The translations under genes and the position numbers were made by a program. Shown here one piece after another: positions 8,294 to 17,252 of a DNA stretch of 64,000 bases (position 1 is its first letter; every line of letters begins with the position of its first letter). The notes beneath the pieces were generated by a model. That model saw nothing but the letters and a program-made list of their open reading frames with translations, did not search any database and was not told where the DNA came from. This stretch comes from Thermosynechococcus sichuanensis E542 (GTDB lineage: Bacteria; Cyanobacteriota; Cyanobacteriia; Thermosynechococcales; Thermosynechococcaceae): contig NZ_CP032152.1 of the NCBI RefSeq assembly GCF_003555505.1, positions 2,217,001 to 2,281,000 of the forward strand, written 5' to 3'.

Positions 8294-9826
8294 TTAGACA
8301 GCTTCTTTGCGACGTGTAGTGACATCGCCCACCTTTTGGTAGTAGCCCCATTCCACTTGCTCCGGCGAAAGTTCGGGATCAATCCCAGAGAAGACATCGC
8401 GGAACAGCGTGCGGGCACCATGCCAAATGTGACCAAAGAAGAAGAGCAGGGCAAATACGGCGTGGCCGAAGGTAAACCAGCCACGGGGACTGGTGCGGAA
8501 AATCCCGTCGGAGTTGAGGGTTTCCTTATCGAATTCAAAGATCTCACCGAAGATAGCTTTACGGGCATAGCTCTTGACGGTGGGTGGATCGGTGAAGGTT
8601 TGGCCGTTCAATTCACCACCGTAGAAGCTGACGGTAACCCCTTGTTGCTCAAAACTATACTTCGACTCAGCACGACGGAAGGGAATGTCGGCTTTGACAA
8701 CGCCATTCTTGTCGGTGAGGATGACGGGGAAGCTTTCAAAGAAGTTGGGCATGCGACGGACAAAGAGTTCTTCACCCTCTTTGTTACGGAAAACAGCATG
8801 GCCTTTCCAAGCTTGGGCAATCCCATCCCCTTTGTTCATCGGGCCAGTACGGAACAGACCCCCTTTAGCGGGGTTATTGCCAATGTAATCGTAGAAGGCC
8901 AGTTTCTCTGGAATCGCTGACCAAGCCTCTTCAAGGGTGGCGCCACTGGCGAGGGAGGCCTGCACGCGGCGGTTAATTTCCTGCTGGAAGTAGCCACTGT
9001 CCCACTGATAGCGAGTCGGCCCAAAGAGTTCAATCGGGGTGGTGGCACTGCCATACCACATCGTGCCGGCCACGACAAAGGCAGCAAAGAAGACGGCGGC
9101 AATACTGCTGGAGAGTACTGTTTCGATATTCCCCATGCGCAGAGCTTTGTAGAGCCGTTGGGGTGGACGCACCAGCAGGTGGAATAGACCAGCAATAATA
9201 CCGACAATACCTGCAGCGATATGGTGAGCCACCACACCACCGGGGTTGTAGGGGTTAAAGCCATCTGGTCCCCATTCCGGTGCAACCGGCTGAACACTGC
9301 CTGTCAGGCCATAGGGGTCAGAGACCCACATCCCAGGACCAAAGAGACCCGTCAGGTGGAAAGCACCAAAGCCAAAGCAGAGTAAACCGGCAAGGAACAG
9401 GTGAATGCCAAACATTTTCGGCAAGTCGAGGGCAGGCTCACCGGTGCGAGGATCGCGGAAGAGTTCGAGATCCCAATAGACCCAGTGCCAGCAGGCCGCC
9501 AAGAACAACAGACCTGAGAGGACAATGTGGGCTAGGGCAACCCCCTCAAAGCTCCAGAAACCGGGGTCAATCCCCGTTTCACCAGTAATACTCCAACCGC
9601 TCCAAGACCCCGTGACCCCCAACCGTGCCATGAAGGGCAACACAAACATTCCCTGCCGCCACATTGGGTTGAGAACGGGATCACTGGGATCAAAAATAGC
9701 TAGCTCATAAAGAGCCATCGACCCTGCCCAACCGGCGACCAATGCCGTGTGCATCAGGTGGGCCGCAATCAACCGCCCTGGATCGTTGATCAGGACAGTG
9801 TGGACTCGGTACCAAGGTAGTCCCAT
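8294..9826 (-). CDS. psbB: Photosystem II CP47 chlorophyll-binding core antenna
   Basis: The 510-residue inner antenna protein starts [11 protein letters not shown] and has six transmembrane helices with many conserved histidines that ligate chlorophyll (for example [39 protein letters not shown]) and the large lumenal loop between helices five and six. It passes excitation energy to the D1/D2 reaction centre. From memory it differs from the T. elongatus protein at only a few positions. It heads the psbB-psbT unit; the 189-base gap to the divergent ferredoxin must hold both promoters. Confidence 0.99.
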   Translation of the reverse strand: MGLPWYRVHTVLINDPGRLIAAHLMHTALVAGWAGSMALYELAIFDPSDPVLNPMWRQGMFVLPFMARLGVTGSWSGWSITGETGIDPGFWSFEGVALAHIVLSGLLFLAACWHWVYWDLELFRDPRTGEPALDLPKMFGIHLFLAGLLCFGFGAFHLTGLFGPGMWVSDPYGLTGSVQPVAPEWGPDGFNPYNPGGVVAHHIAAGIVGIIAGLFHLLVRPPQRLYKALRMGNIETVLSSSIAAVFFAAFVVAGTMWYGSATTPIELFGPTRYQWDSGYFQQEINRRVQASLASGATLEEAWSAIPEKLAFYDYIGNNPAKGGLFRTGPMNKGDGIAQAWKGHAVFRNKEGEELFVRRMPNFFESFPVILTDKNGVVKADIPFRRAESKYSFEQQGVTVSFYGGELNGQTFTDPPTVKSYARKAIFGEIFEFDKETLNSDGIFRTSPRGWFTFGHAVFALLFFFGHIWHGARTLFRDVFSGIDPELSPEQVEWGYYQKVGDVTTRRKEAV

Positions 9827-10015
9827 TGACTACGCTCCTCCTATACAAAAATTTAGCGTTTGCATGAACAAATTTTATTAAGCAGCCAGATCACGGTAAC
9901 AACCGCTTCCCTACTAAGAGTTTAACGGCCAATTTACCCGTAACTTCAGCTACGGTTGGGCAGTTTTTCTGCCAAAATGAGAATGTATTAAGAATGGTAA
10001 CTAGCGTAGGTTCCT

Positions 10016-10342
10016 ATGGCAAGCAAAGCTGAATTTGTGGCCACAAATATTAAGTTTGTTAACGAAAACAAAGAAATGGTTGCTGCCAACGGCGCGAATC
10101 TGCGCTTAAAAGCAATGGAAGCGGGGGTTGACCTTTATACCCTCAAGGGCAAGCTCTTTAATTGTGGGGGCTATGGCCAGTGTGGCACCTGTATTGTTGA
10201 GATTGTCGAGGGCATGGAAAACCTCTCCCCCCGCACGCCAGTGGAAGAGCGCAAGCTCCGCCGTAAGCCAGAAAATTATCGCTTGGCTTGCCAAACCCTT
10301 GTCAATGGACCAGTGTGTGTGAAGACAAAGCCGAAGGGCTAG
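10016..10342 (+). CDS. 2Fe-2S ferredoxin divergent to psbB
   Basis: A 108-residue ferredoxin with cluster ligands Cys50, Cys56, Cys59 and Cys92 (C-x5-C-x2-C-x32-C). The x5 spacing is like adrenodoxin/Isc-type ferredoxins rather than the photosynthetic C-x4-C type, so a role in a specialised redox or assembly step is more likely than bulk electron transport from PSI. It is transcribed away from psbB; ferredoxin-psbB neighbourhood is conserved in cyanobacteria as far as I recall, which suggests a link with PSII assembly or biogenesis (inference). Confidence 0.9.
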   Translation: MASKAEFVATNIKFVNENKEMVAANGANLRLKAMEAGVDLYTLKGKLFNCGGYGQCGTCIVEIVEGMENLSPRTPVEERKLRRKPENYRLACQTLVNGPVCVKTKPKG

Positions 10343-10346
10343 ATCA

Positions 10347-11474
10347 TCAGACAGCCCCTTTCAGAGCCTGTAGGACACTAGCGGCCTGCTCTAGCCATTT
10401 GAGCAACTGAGAATCATCAATGCTGTGGGGAATACTGAGGAGGGCTTGCAGGGAGTCGGGCGATCGCCCCGTTGCGGTCTGCCATGCTTGCATGAGTTCT
10501 GAATCCCTAGGCAGATGGTGAGGATTGGCGGCAAGGCCGAGCTGGTGAGCTAAGTCATAGCGAAAGCGATCTTGAAGTTGTTCGAGGACAAACTGCCGCT
10601 GCTGTGCTCGCTCAAGAACGCCTGCGAGGGCTTCAATGTAGGCAGCACTATTACTGGTGACGGGTTCTTTTTCCAATAGGGGTGGGCCAAAACGTTGACT
10701 TTGCTGCCATAGCAAAAAGAGAAGCAAGAGGGCGAATTGCAACCCCACAGCTAACCAAGGGGTACGACTAAAGTAGTCGAAGAGGGTTTGAGGCACCGTC
10801 TCACTGACCACATCCTCTGGCGTGCGTTGGCGATACCCGTGGAGCCATTCATCAAAGTATATCGTTGCCCCCGGTTCAGCTACCTCCTGCAAGAGCTGAG
10901 CCACAACCGCAAAGTTGGCAAGACCGCTTTCGCCGCCATAGACGTTGGCCACTAACCAAGGATAGACGCCAAGGATACGCTGCTCATGGTTATGGGGACT
11001 ATTAGAGCGTCTAAGATAGACAATCAAACCGTGATCATCGGCAAGGAGAGGGCGATCGCCCTGCTGAACGGGGACACGGCGGCGCGTTTCAACTAACACA
11101 TTACCTTGAGGTGTTGAGAGACGCTCTGCAAAGGGGGCTGCCGTGGGTTCACCATGCCAGTAGAAGCGCACCAACGTATTGCCCTGAGCTAGCCACTCCA
11201 CAAGGGACGGTGGCCAACCGATAGGACGACCACTCATTTGAAGGAGAACGTGCCCTTTGCCCCTGAGGTTGTTATAGTTCCGCTGCCAACGCTCCACCCG
11301 AAACCCCTGCTGCTCTAGGTAGGTGTAAAACTGTTGCGTGCCCCAAGGGGAGGAATCAAAGGAAGAACCAGCGCGACTGCTGGGAGCCACCACTAGAATC
11401 AGGAGGCCGACTACCAATAGCACCAAGACAGCAAAGCTAAGAAAAACCCACTGGCGGCGATTGCTCGCAATCAT
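10347..11474 (-). CDS. DUF4350 domain membrane-anchored protein
   Basis: The 375-residue protein has an N-terminal membrane anchor (about residues 10-30), a DUF4350-like region beginning SPWGTQQFYTYLEQQGF, and a second membrane helix near residues 245-260 followed by a soluble tail. DUF4350 proteins usually go with DUF4129, MoxR ATPase and DUF58 genes. Here the ATG overlaps the stop of a DUF4129 gene (ATGA), and a Usp gene lies upstream; MoxR and DUF58 are not in the window. Function unknown. Confidence 0.75.
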   Translation of the reverse strand: MIASNRRQWVFLSFAVLVLLVVGLLILVVAPSSRAGSSFDSSPWGTQQFYTYLEQQGFRVERWQRNYNNLRGKGHVLLQMSGRPIGWPPSLVEWLAQGNTLVRFYWHGEPTAAPFAERLSTPQGNVLVETRRRVPVQQGDRPLLADDHGLIVYLRRSNSPHNHEQRILGVYPWLVANVYGGESGLANFAVVAQLLQEVAEPGATIYFDEWLHGYRQRTPEDVVSETVPQTLFDYFSRTPWLAVGLQFALLLLFLLWQQSQRFGPPLLEKEPVTSNSAAYIEALAGVLERAQQRQFVLEQLQDRFRYDLAHQLGLAANPHHLPRDSELMQAWQTATGRSPDSLQALLSIPHSIDDSQLLKWLEQAASVLQALKGAV

Positions 11475-12094
11475 GGCTGGGACTCCCGCAGGAAGGGTTC
11501 CACCTCAAAATAGGCCGCTTGACAAGTGGCTAGAGTTTGAGCATCTACTGCCTCGGCACCATAGTAACTGCGACTGTGAACTTGAAAGAGATGCTGAATA
11601 CTCCGCCGCACGGCTGGCGATCGCTCCCCCAGTTGAAACAGGCGCTCCAATTCCCGCAGATAGTCACCATTAGTCCAGTGGGCTTGCACTCGCAGCCAGC
11701 CCGCCTCCTGCAACCGATAGAGCAAGGCCATGTAAAGAGCACGGCAGGCTCCCCGGTAATCCCCCGCCAATTGTAAGTTTTGGGCGAGTTCCAACCATTC
11801 CCGCACGGGTCTGGGGCGCTCCTCAAGGGTAGAAATAGCTGTGGGGGAGAAAGCGCGCGATCGCCGTTGCCACCATCGCCACAGGCTCCGCCCTAGGAAA
11901 TACAGAACGAATCCAAGGCCAACGAGCAAGACCCCCTGAAAGAACCAGCGTAGCCATGCCTCTGAGGGGGGAGGTTCCTCCCCAAATGGCTCCGTTTGCT
12001 GGCGAAAGAGTTGAAGAAAAGTGTACTCAAGAGCTTCGCTCCATTGCCGCCACTGGCGATCGCCCTGCCAGCGCAAATGATCGAAAAAGGTCAC
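11471..12094 (-). CDS. DUF4129 domain protein
   Basis: A 207-residue protein with one membrane helix at about residues 53-72 (FQGVLLVGLGFVLYFLG) and a C-terminal soluble DUF4129 domain that contains ALYMALLYRLQEAGW and a later YYGAEAVD stretch. It overlaps the DUF4350 gene by four bases and starts 15 bases after the Usp gene, so the three form an operon. In MoxR-type clusters DUF4129 proteins are thought to act at the membrane, sometimes linked to transglutaminase-like partners; no enzymatic motif is visible here. Confidence 0.75.
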   Translation of the reverse strand: MTFFDHLRWQGDRQWRQWSEALEYTFLQLFRQQTEPFGEEPPPSEAWLRWFFQGVLLVGLGFVLYFLGRSLWRWWQRRSRAFSPTAISTLEERPRPVREWLELAQNLQLAGDYRGACRALYMALLYRLQEAGWLRVQAHWTNGDYLRELERLFQLGERSPAVRRSIQHLFQVHSRSYYGAEAVDAQTLATCQAAYFEVEPFLRESQP

Positions 12095-12109
12095 CGCCGC
12101 CAGACCAGA

Positions 12110-12964
12110 CTAGGCCTCCGATTGTCGCACAAAGAGCACAGGGCACTCGGCATAAACCCGCACATAGTCAGAAAGGGAAGTACCCAAAAGGCGATCCAAG
12201 TCGGGTAAACTGCGGGCGATCGAGGGACGCCGATCCGGGGAACCCAGCACAAGGAGATCGGCATTGGTGTCGGTAGCAATGCGGCAGATTTCCTCACCAG
12301 GTTTACCTGTAGTCAGCACGCACTGGTACTCCACACCCCGCTGTTTGGCCACCGTTGCGGCTTCGGCAAGAATTGGATCCTTTTCGGCAGCGGCGCTGGG
12401 GGTATCGGCATGTCCCTTCAGGTCTGGATTGACGTGGGCAAGAATGAGTTTACCGCCTTTGACCCCCTCGATAAGGCGCACCGCTAAATCCAAGGAGGCT
12501 TTGGCTGCCGCCGAATGATTGAGCGCCACCATAATGCGATTAATTTTCTTGACAAAGAGGTCATCGCGCACCAGCAACATCGGTCGGGAAGACAGTTGAA
12601 ACACGTATTGGCTGACGGAGTTTTCGAGAATGGATTGCAGGCGCTTCAGACCCCGCGATCCCATAATGATCAAGTCGGCATTGATTTCATCGGCCACATG
12701 CAACACAGTATCTTTGGGATCTCCCTCCCGCAGCATGGTGTTGACGCTAATGACAGGATCAAGGTGCAATCGAGCAACCGCTTCCGCTAGGAGTTTGGCA
12801 GCCGCTTGACGTTGCTCGGCCATCTCCTCGGCAGTAATTTTCGGTGGAATCACGTGCAACACTGTGACGGCAGCCCGTTGAATCGCTGGCAGCTCCATCA
12901 GCGACTTGAGCATTTGTTCGGATTGTCCAGTTCCAGAGTCTGCCAATAGAATATTTTCAATCAT
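12110..12964 (-). CDS. Tandem-domain universal stress protein
   Basis: The 284-residue protein has two UspA folds, about 1-148 and 150-284. The first has IIMGSRGLKRL and the second LLVLGSPDRRP followed by DYVRVYAECPVLFVR, the typical fifth strand. The nucleotide loops (G-x2-G-x9-G-S/T) are imperfect in both halves, so ATP binding is uncertain. First gene of the Usp-DUF4129-DUF4350 operon. Usp proteins respond to starvation, redox or light stress; the specific cue is not visible. Confidence 0.88.
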   Translation of the reverse strand: MIENILLADSGTGQSEQMLKSLMELPAIQRAAVTVLHVIPPKITAEEMAEQRQAAAKLLAEAVARLHLDPVISVNTMLREGDPKDTVLHVADEINADLIIMGSRGLKRLQSILENSVSQYVFQLSSRPMLLVRDDLFVKKINRIMVALNHSAAAKASLDLAVRLIEGVKGGKLILAHVNPDLKGHADTPSAAAEKDPILAEAATVAKQRGVEYQCVLTTGKPGEEICRIATDTNADLLVLGSPDRRPSIARSLPDLDRLLGTSLSDYVRVYAECPVLFVRQSEA

Positions 12965-13081
12965 AAATCTTAAACTCCCAAGTTCTGCTGAGCATCACGG
13001 CACGGATGGCTACTACGATCATCTTAGGTCTGGGTTAGGGGCTTCTTGGCGGAATGCTACAAATCTTAGGCATTGACGAGA

Positions 13082-13117
13082 AGTGCGATCGCTGGTGGTA
13101 GTGCGATCGCTGGTGGT
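13082..13117. repeat. 18-bp direct repeat, two copies, containing HIP1
   Basis: Two exact tandem copies of an 18-base unit (AGTGCGATCGCTGGTGGT) lie 42 bases before the ycf3 start. Each contains the HIP1 core GCGATCGC. It may be a slippage product in the ycf3 leader; no hairpin with a T-run is associated. Confidence 0.85.
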
Positions 13118-13158
13118 GCTTTTGATACACTAAGCAAGAGACCGTTCAGGAAACCCCT

Positions 13159-13680
13159 ATGCCGCGATCGCAACGGAACGACAATTTTATTGACAAAACC
13201 TTTACGGTCATGGCTGACCTCATTCTCAAGGTCTTGCCCACCAGTTCCCAGTCAAAAACCGCCTTTGCCTATTATCGCGATGGCATGTCTGCCCAAGCAG
13301 ACGGCGAATATGCTGAGGCGCTAGAGAACTACCAAGCAGCCCTAGAGCTAGAGGAAGACCCCAACGATCGCAGCTACATTCTTTACAACATTGGCCTGAT
13401 CCACGCCAGCAATGGCGATCATGAGAAGGCGCTCGAGTATTATCACCAAGCCCTTGAACTCAACCCCCGCATGCCTCAAGCCCTTAACAATATCGCCGTG
13501 ATCTACCACTACTTGGGGACACAGGCAGAGGAGCAACAACGGTCAGAGGAGGCTGAACAACTCTTTGATCGTGCCGCAGACTACTGGAAACGGGCGATTC
13601 AACTGGCGCCGAATAACTATATTGAGGCGCAAAACTGGCTGAAGACCACAGGTCGTTCCAGTATGGATGTGTACTTCTAA
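13159..13680 (+). CDS. ycf3: Photosystem I assembly protein Ycf3
   Basis: The 173-residue protein starts [15 protein letters not shown], a strongly conserved Ycf3 N-terminus, and contains three TPR units (about residues 35-68, 72-105 and 120-155; for example [20 protein letters not shown] and [19 protein letters not shown]). Ycf3 is a thylakoid-associated chaperone needed to assemble PsaA/PsaB. gatC follows after ten bases and an ExbD-like gene after that, probably as one operon. Confidence 0.97.
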   Translation: MPRSQRNDNFIDKTFTVMADLILKVLPTSSQSKTAFAYYRDGMSAQADGEYAEALENYQAALELEEDPNDRSYILYNIGLIHASNGDHEKALEYYHQALELNPRMPQALNNIAVIYHYLGTQAEEQQRSEEAEQLFDRAADYWKRAIQLAPNNYIEAQNWLKTTGRSSMDVYF

Positions 13681-13690
13681 AGGATTACGC

Positions 13691-13984
13691 ATGGCAACAA
13701 AAGTGATTACGGCAGAGGATGTACGTAAAGTCGCCCATTTAGCGCGCTTGGCTATTGATGAAAGCGAGATTGAAGCCCTGACACAGCAACTAGATAGCAT
13801 CCTTGATTATGTGAATCAACTGAGCGAACTGGATGTGACTGATATTCCGCCGACGACGCGCGCAATTGAAGTCAGTAATGTCACCCGTCCCGACGTGTTG
13901 GAACCTTGGCCAAATCGGGAGGATCTACTGGCGATCGCCCCGGATCGCGAGGATGACTTTTTCCGTGTACCCAAAATCATGTAA
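13691..13984 (+). CDS. gatC: Aspartyl/glutamyl-tRNA amidotransferase subunit C
   Basis: A 97-residue GatC with the typical start [19 protein letters not shown] and the later [11 protein letters not shown] and [13 protein letters not shown] segments. GatCAB amidates Glu-tRNA(Gln), which cyanobacteria need because they lack GlnRS. The frame is open from 13667, but the ATG at 13691 follows an AAGGAT ribosome-binding site and gives the family length. gatA and gatB are not in the window. Confidence 0.95.
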   Translation: MATKVITAEDVRKVAHLARLAIDESEIEALTQQLDSILDYVNQLSELDVTDIPPTTRAIEVSNVTRPDVLEPWPNREDLLAIAPDREDDFFRVPKIM

Positions 13985-13995
13985 GGCAGCAGGCT

Positions 13996-14466
13996 GTGCG
14001 ACGGCGTCAGTCCCACCCTCCGCAACTCGATCTCTTTCCCTTTCTCTCAATCTTGGCCTGCACCATTGGCACGCTGATCCTGCTGGTTGTGGTGATTAGT
14101 GCCAGTAGCCTTGGGCGAGAACGCACCAATGTGCAAATTTTGGCACGGGAAAATGCCCAAAATGAGGGGCGCACCCCCCGCTATCTAGAGTGTCGTCGCG
14201 AGGGGGTCATCATCCATCCCGAAAAGGTGTTAGTCCGCGAAGCAGACCTCGGCAAGCCGACCTCAACACTGGCCATTTTACTAGCCAACCTCCGTCGTCA
14301 GGGCGATCGCGAGTACATTATTATTGCCGTCCGCCCCGATGGCTTTGACTGCTTTGAGGAGGTGCGCTACCAAGCGGAACGCGCGGGGGTTGCTTTGGGC
14401 TATGAACCCTTTAATGCTGAGTGGGAGTTGTGTGTGCCTGCTCCAGGGCGCAGCAATTGCCCCTAG
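13996..14466 (+). CDS. ExbD/TolR-like single-helix membrane protein
   Basis: A 156-residue protein with a short basic N-terminus, one membrane helix (LDLFPFLSILACTIGTLILL, about residues 11-35) and a periplasmic-type C-terminal domain. The L-D-x-x-P-F-L opening resembles the ExbD/TolR helix, where an Asp couples proton flow, but ExbB/TolQ is not adjacent and the C-terminal part is divergent. GTG start 11 bases after gatC. Often called a conserved cyanobacterial hypothetical; function unknown. Confidence 0.6.
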   Translation: MRRRQSHPPQLDLFPFLSILACTIGTLILLVVVISASSLGRERTNVQILARENAQNEGRTPRYLECRREGVIIHPEKVLVREADLGKPTSTLAILLANLRRQGDREYIIIAVRPDGFDCFEEVRYQAERAGVALGYEPFNAEWELCVPAPGRSNCP

Positions 14467-15434
14467 AACCCTAGCTCATCATCCCAAAAGTGGTGGCGGG
14501 GCTTAGATTGAGCAATTTTAGTGGGAAAAGCGCTCAGGTGCACCACCCGCTCCTTGGCCACAAGGGCACTACCAATGACTTCGGGATGGGTGAGCCGTAC
14601 ATCTGTACCTTCGGCAAGGGCATCAAAGGTTTCCATTGTTGCCGCCGCCACCGTGGTCAAAAAGGCCTTGGCATCAGCAGTTGTGACCCCTGACCGCTGA
14701 GAACGGGACGGTTTGAGGGCTTCAAGGCCGTAGCTGCGGCTGAATTTGGGGAGCAGTTTGCCAAAGGTAGCAGGGAAGTCCAAGAGTTCCAGTCCGAAAA
14801 TTTGACCGTGCACGACAAACAGCGCGCCAATTTGGTGGGCGATCGCCTGAAAGGCACCCACATATTCATTCAGGGAGTGGGAAGTTTTTTCATAGACATC
14901 GGCAAGGGCAGCCGTGGCTGACTCACACGCAAACGCCATGAGATGCTCGTCCACATCGGCCCACACTTCCCCTTGGTTGGCATGGCGACTGCCCATTCGC
15001 TTCAGAGATTCCGTAACATGGCGAGTTTTTTTGGCACGACCTGTGGGGTGGTAGGCGCGATCGGCAACGGCAAACTCATAGGAGTTGTAGTGCCAGCGAC
15101 CCCGCTCAACACAGGAAACAGGAATTTTGAGATCCGTGTGGGCAGGTACCAGGATCGTCAGGTTGAGGATACGGTTTTGCTTAGCCCCCACCAATTCTTC
15201 GCCATCCAAGAGCAGCACCGAGCGATCGCTCAAGTTACGGCACAGGAGTTCGGGCACATGACCGCCTGCGGATACCTCAGTAATCTTCAGCAGGTTTTGG
15301 TTCATTGCTTCTGTCAGCGTCCAATAGTCGGGTTCTGCTGAGATCGGGCGCAGCAGGGGAAACAGCGTCATGCCACCAAAGGTTTGGGGGGTGCCAATTT
15401 CAACGGTTTGTAGGAGTTCTTGGAGAAGATTCAT
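14463..15434 (-). CDS. DUF6569 (ARPP-1-like) conserved protein
   Basis: The 323-residue soluble protein begins QTFGGMTLFPLLRP and has LLLDGEELVGAKQNRILN and PVSCVERGRWHY, a pattern I associate with the ARPP-1/DUF6569 family found next to ADP-ribose or rhodanese genes in some bacteria. No signal peptide or membrane helix is seen. Convergent with the ExbD-like gene (4-base overlap). Biochemical function unknown; the family name is from memory. Confidence 0.65.
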   Translation of the reverse strand: MNLLQELLQTVEIGTPQTFGGMTLFPLLRPISAEPDYWTLTEAMNQNLLKITEVSAGGHVPELLCRNLSDRSVLLLDGEELVGAKQNRILNLTILVPAHTDLKIPVSCVERGRWHYNSYEFAVADRAYHPTGRAKKTRHVTESLKRMGSRHANQGEVWADVDEHLMAFACESATAALADVYEKTSHSLNEYVGAFQAIAHQIGALFVVHGQIFGLELLDFPATFGKLLPKFSRSYGLEALKPSRSQRSGVTTADAKAFLTTVAAATMETFDALAEGTDVRLTHPEVIGSALVAKERVVHLSAFPTKIAQSKPRHHFWDDELGF

Positions 15435-15616
15435 ACGCTCACCTCGCAGGGGTGTACATCTTGTTATCCATTGCTGTTGTTAGGGATATGCACCCACCCA
15501 GAAAATTGGCGATCGCCCCGCAAGACTATCCTAATGAACTATCCTAATGAAGCCGTGCCTTTATCCTTAGAAATAGCTGATGCTCAGGGTGAATTCTCGA
15601 GGGGTTCCTTAAAATC

Positions 15617-16413
15617 ATGCTCCCAGTCGCAATCGCTTCCCTACTCTTTGGCTTTGCCACCAATATGGATAACTTTAGCGTGGCAGTTAGCTATGGTCTG
15701 CGCCGCTATCGCATGGGTTGGCTGGGTAATGTCCTGATTGCCGCTCTTTCGGGTGGCAGTACCTTTTTGGCCATGGGGTTGGGGGAGTGGGTGCAGCAGT
15801 ATGTGCCGTTGATTTGGGCACAGCGCTTTGGCAGTGGTTTGCTGATGGTCATGGGGGCATCAGCACTGACCCGATGCGCGGCAAGCCCCGCCGTTCAGGG
15901 CGGGGAAGGATAGCGCGGACTTTGTTGCCTTTCTTGTCTTTGGGTTTCAGTGTGGAGTATAATTAAGATCAACATCCTTTCTCGCGGGATGCAAAAACTG
16001 CGAGACGAAGGGCGGGACACGCTGAACGCTTTCAGCGGGACGGCGCAAGCCGTCAGCCCGGATGGCCTGTGGATCGAACCGCACTGGCGGTCGGAAGCAG
16101 GAACCCACCGAAGCGAATCAGGGGCGGCTCAATGCCGTGTCTGAGCGCCGTAGGAATCCCTGTCCTTTAGGGCAGGGAGGATGTCAACCTCACGAACTTT
16201 GCCACAGGGGTAGCTGCGGGCTTGGCACAGTTACCGATCGCTAGCGCCGTTATCGCGAGTACAGTAACCAGTTGGGTCGGCATTGGCAGTGGCTTTTGGT
16301 TGGGGCAGCAACTCCGCGAACAAACCCCCTTGCGCTTTGGCCCTTACTTAGAGGGCTTGGCGAGTCTTTTTCTCATAGCGATTGGTGTCCTCGAGTGGTT
16401 TGAGTCCCCCTAG
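15617..16413 (+). pseudogene. MntP/YtaF-type membrane exporter, split by a mini element
   Basis: The first half (15617-15870) encodes about 85 residues with the family opening (SLLFGFATNMDNFSVAVSYGL) up to VMGASALT. The reading then enters element sequence and stops at 15913. The second half resumes at about 16189 with LTNFATGVAAG and runs to 16413 ending IAIGVLEWF. Together they give about 160 residues against roughly 190 for the family, so about 30 residues around the junction seem to be missing as well. The family exports Mn2+ or related cations. As it stands the gene should be inactive. Confidence 0.85.
15871..16187 (+). mobile_element. IS605/TnpB-derived mini element, copy 1 (317 bp)
   Basis: The element has a left-end hairpin (CCCCGCC 15886-15892, GGCGGGG 15899-15905) and a right-end hairpin (CCCTGTCC 16158-16165, GGGCAGGG 16170-16177), ending GATGTCAA. 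Both ends recur in copy 2 (22920-23159). The host bases just before it are TGAC in both copies, a candidate target motif; there are no direct target duplications, as expected for IS200/IS605 transposons. A promoter-like TTGTCT (15934-15939), 18 bases, TATAAT (15958-15963) lies inside. No intact tnpA or tnpB remains; the 16.0-16.1 kb part may be the decayed end of tnpB. Confidence 0.75.
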
Positions 16414-17252
16414 GGCGATCGCCAGAGCACATCGGCCATCCGACACACTTGCACCATTGCGGCCACATCATGGACGCGCACCATCTCGACCCCTTGGGCA
16501 ATGGCATGGCAGCAAACCGCTGCGGTACCCCAAACCCGGTCTTTAGGATTGGGCAGGTTCAGGACATCACCAATGAAGCGTTTGCGTGACGGGCCGATTA
16601 AAAGGGGATAGCCAAGATCGCGAAACCGCTGTAGCTCTCTGAGCAGTGTGAGGTTCTGGGGGGTGGTTTTGGCAAAGCCAATACCGGGATCAATCATCAA
16701 GTGTTCGGGGGGAATGCCGCTGGCGATCGCCCGCTGCGTTTGTTCTTGAAAATAGCAAAGCAAATCCTCAATCAAATCTTCATAGTCCGTTAATTGCTGC
16801 ATTGTGGCTGGCGTTCCCCGCCGATGCATCAGGATATAGGGCACCCCCAGTGCGGCGACTGTGGCAAACATTTCGGGATCCGCTTGCCCGCCTGAGACAT
16901 CATTGACAATATTCGCACCTGCTGCCACCGCTGCCTGAGCAACCACCGCATGGGTCGTATCAATGGAAATGGGAATCTGCGACTGCTGGCGAATGCCCTC
17001 AATCACAGGCAATACCCGCGCTAACTCAGCACTAATGGGCACTTCACTGGCTCCCGGACGGGTGGACTCACCGCCAACATCAATAACATCAACTCCAGCG
17101 GCCACCATCTCAAGGGCATGGGCAACAGCACTAGCGGGATTAAAAAAGTCACCGCCATCGCTAAAACTGTCGGGGGTGATATTCAAGATCCCCATGATGT
17201 AGGTGCGCTCTCCCCAAACAAAGGCGCGATCGCCCACATGCCAGCCCTTCAT
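16410..17252 (-). CDS. folP: Dihydropteroate synthase
   Basis: The 280-residue enzyme joins p-aminobenzoate to the pterin pyrophosphate in folate synthesis. It shows GILNITPDSFSDGG, DVGGESTRPGA, PISIDTTHA, NDVSGG and GPSRKRFIG, the full set of TIM-barrel substrate loops. Its start overlaps the stop of the GPH transporter gene by four bases; three genes (phosphohexomutase, transporter, folP) are head to tail. Its stop overlaps the broken mntP gene from the other strand by four bases. Confidence 0.96.
   Translation of the reverse strand: MKGWHVGDRAFVWGERTYIMGILNITPDSFSDGGDFFNPASAVAHALEMVAAGVDVIDVGGESTRPGASEVPISAELARVLPVIEGIRQQSQIPISIDTTHAVVAQAAVAAGANIVNDVSGGQADPEMFATVAALGVPYILMHRRGTPATMQQLTDYEDLIEDLLCYFQEQTQRAIASGIPPEHLMIDPGIGFAKTTPQNLTLLRELQRFRDLGYPLLIGPSRKRFIGDVLNLPNPKDRVWGTAAVCCHAIAQGVEMVRVHDVAAMVQVCRMADVLWRSP

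Noticed and set aside
8614-8960. Open frames antisense to psbB
   Set aside because: Shadow frames of a highly conserved gene with no independent signals.
13082-13117. Tandem 18-bp repeat as a protein-binding operator for ycf3
   Set aside because: Each unit is built around HIP1, which is very frequent in this genome, so slippage is the simpler explanation.
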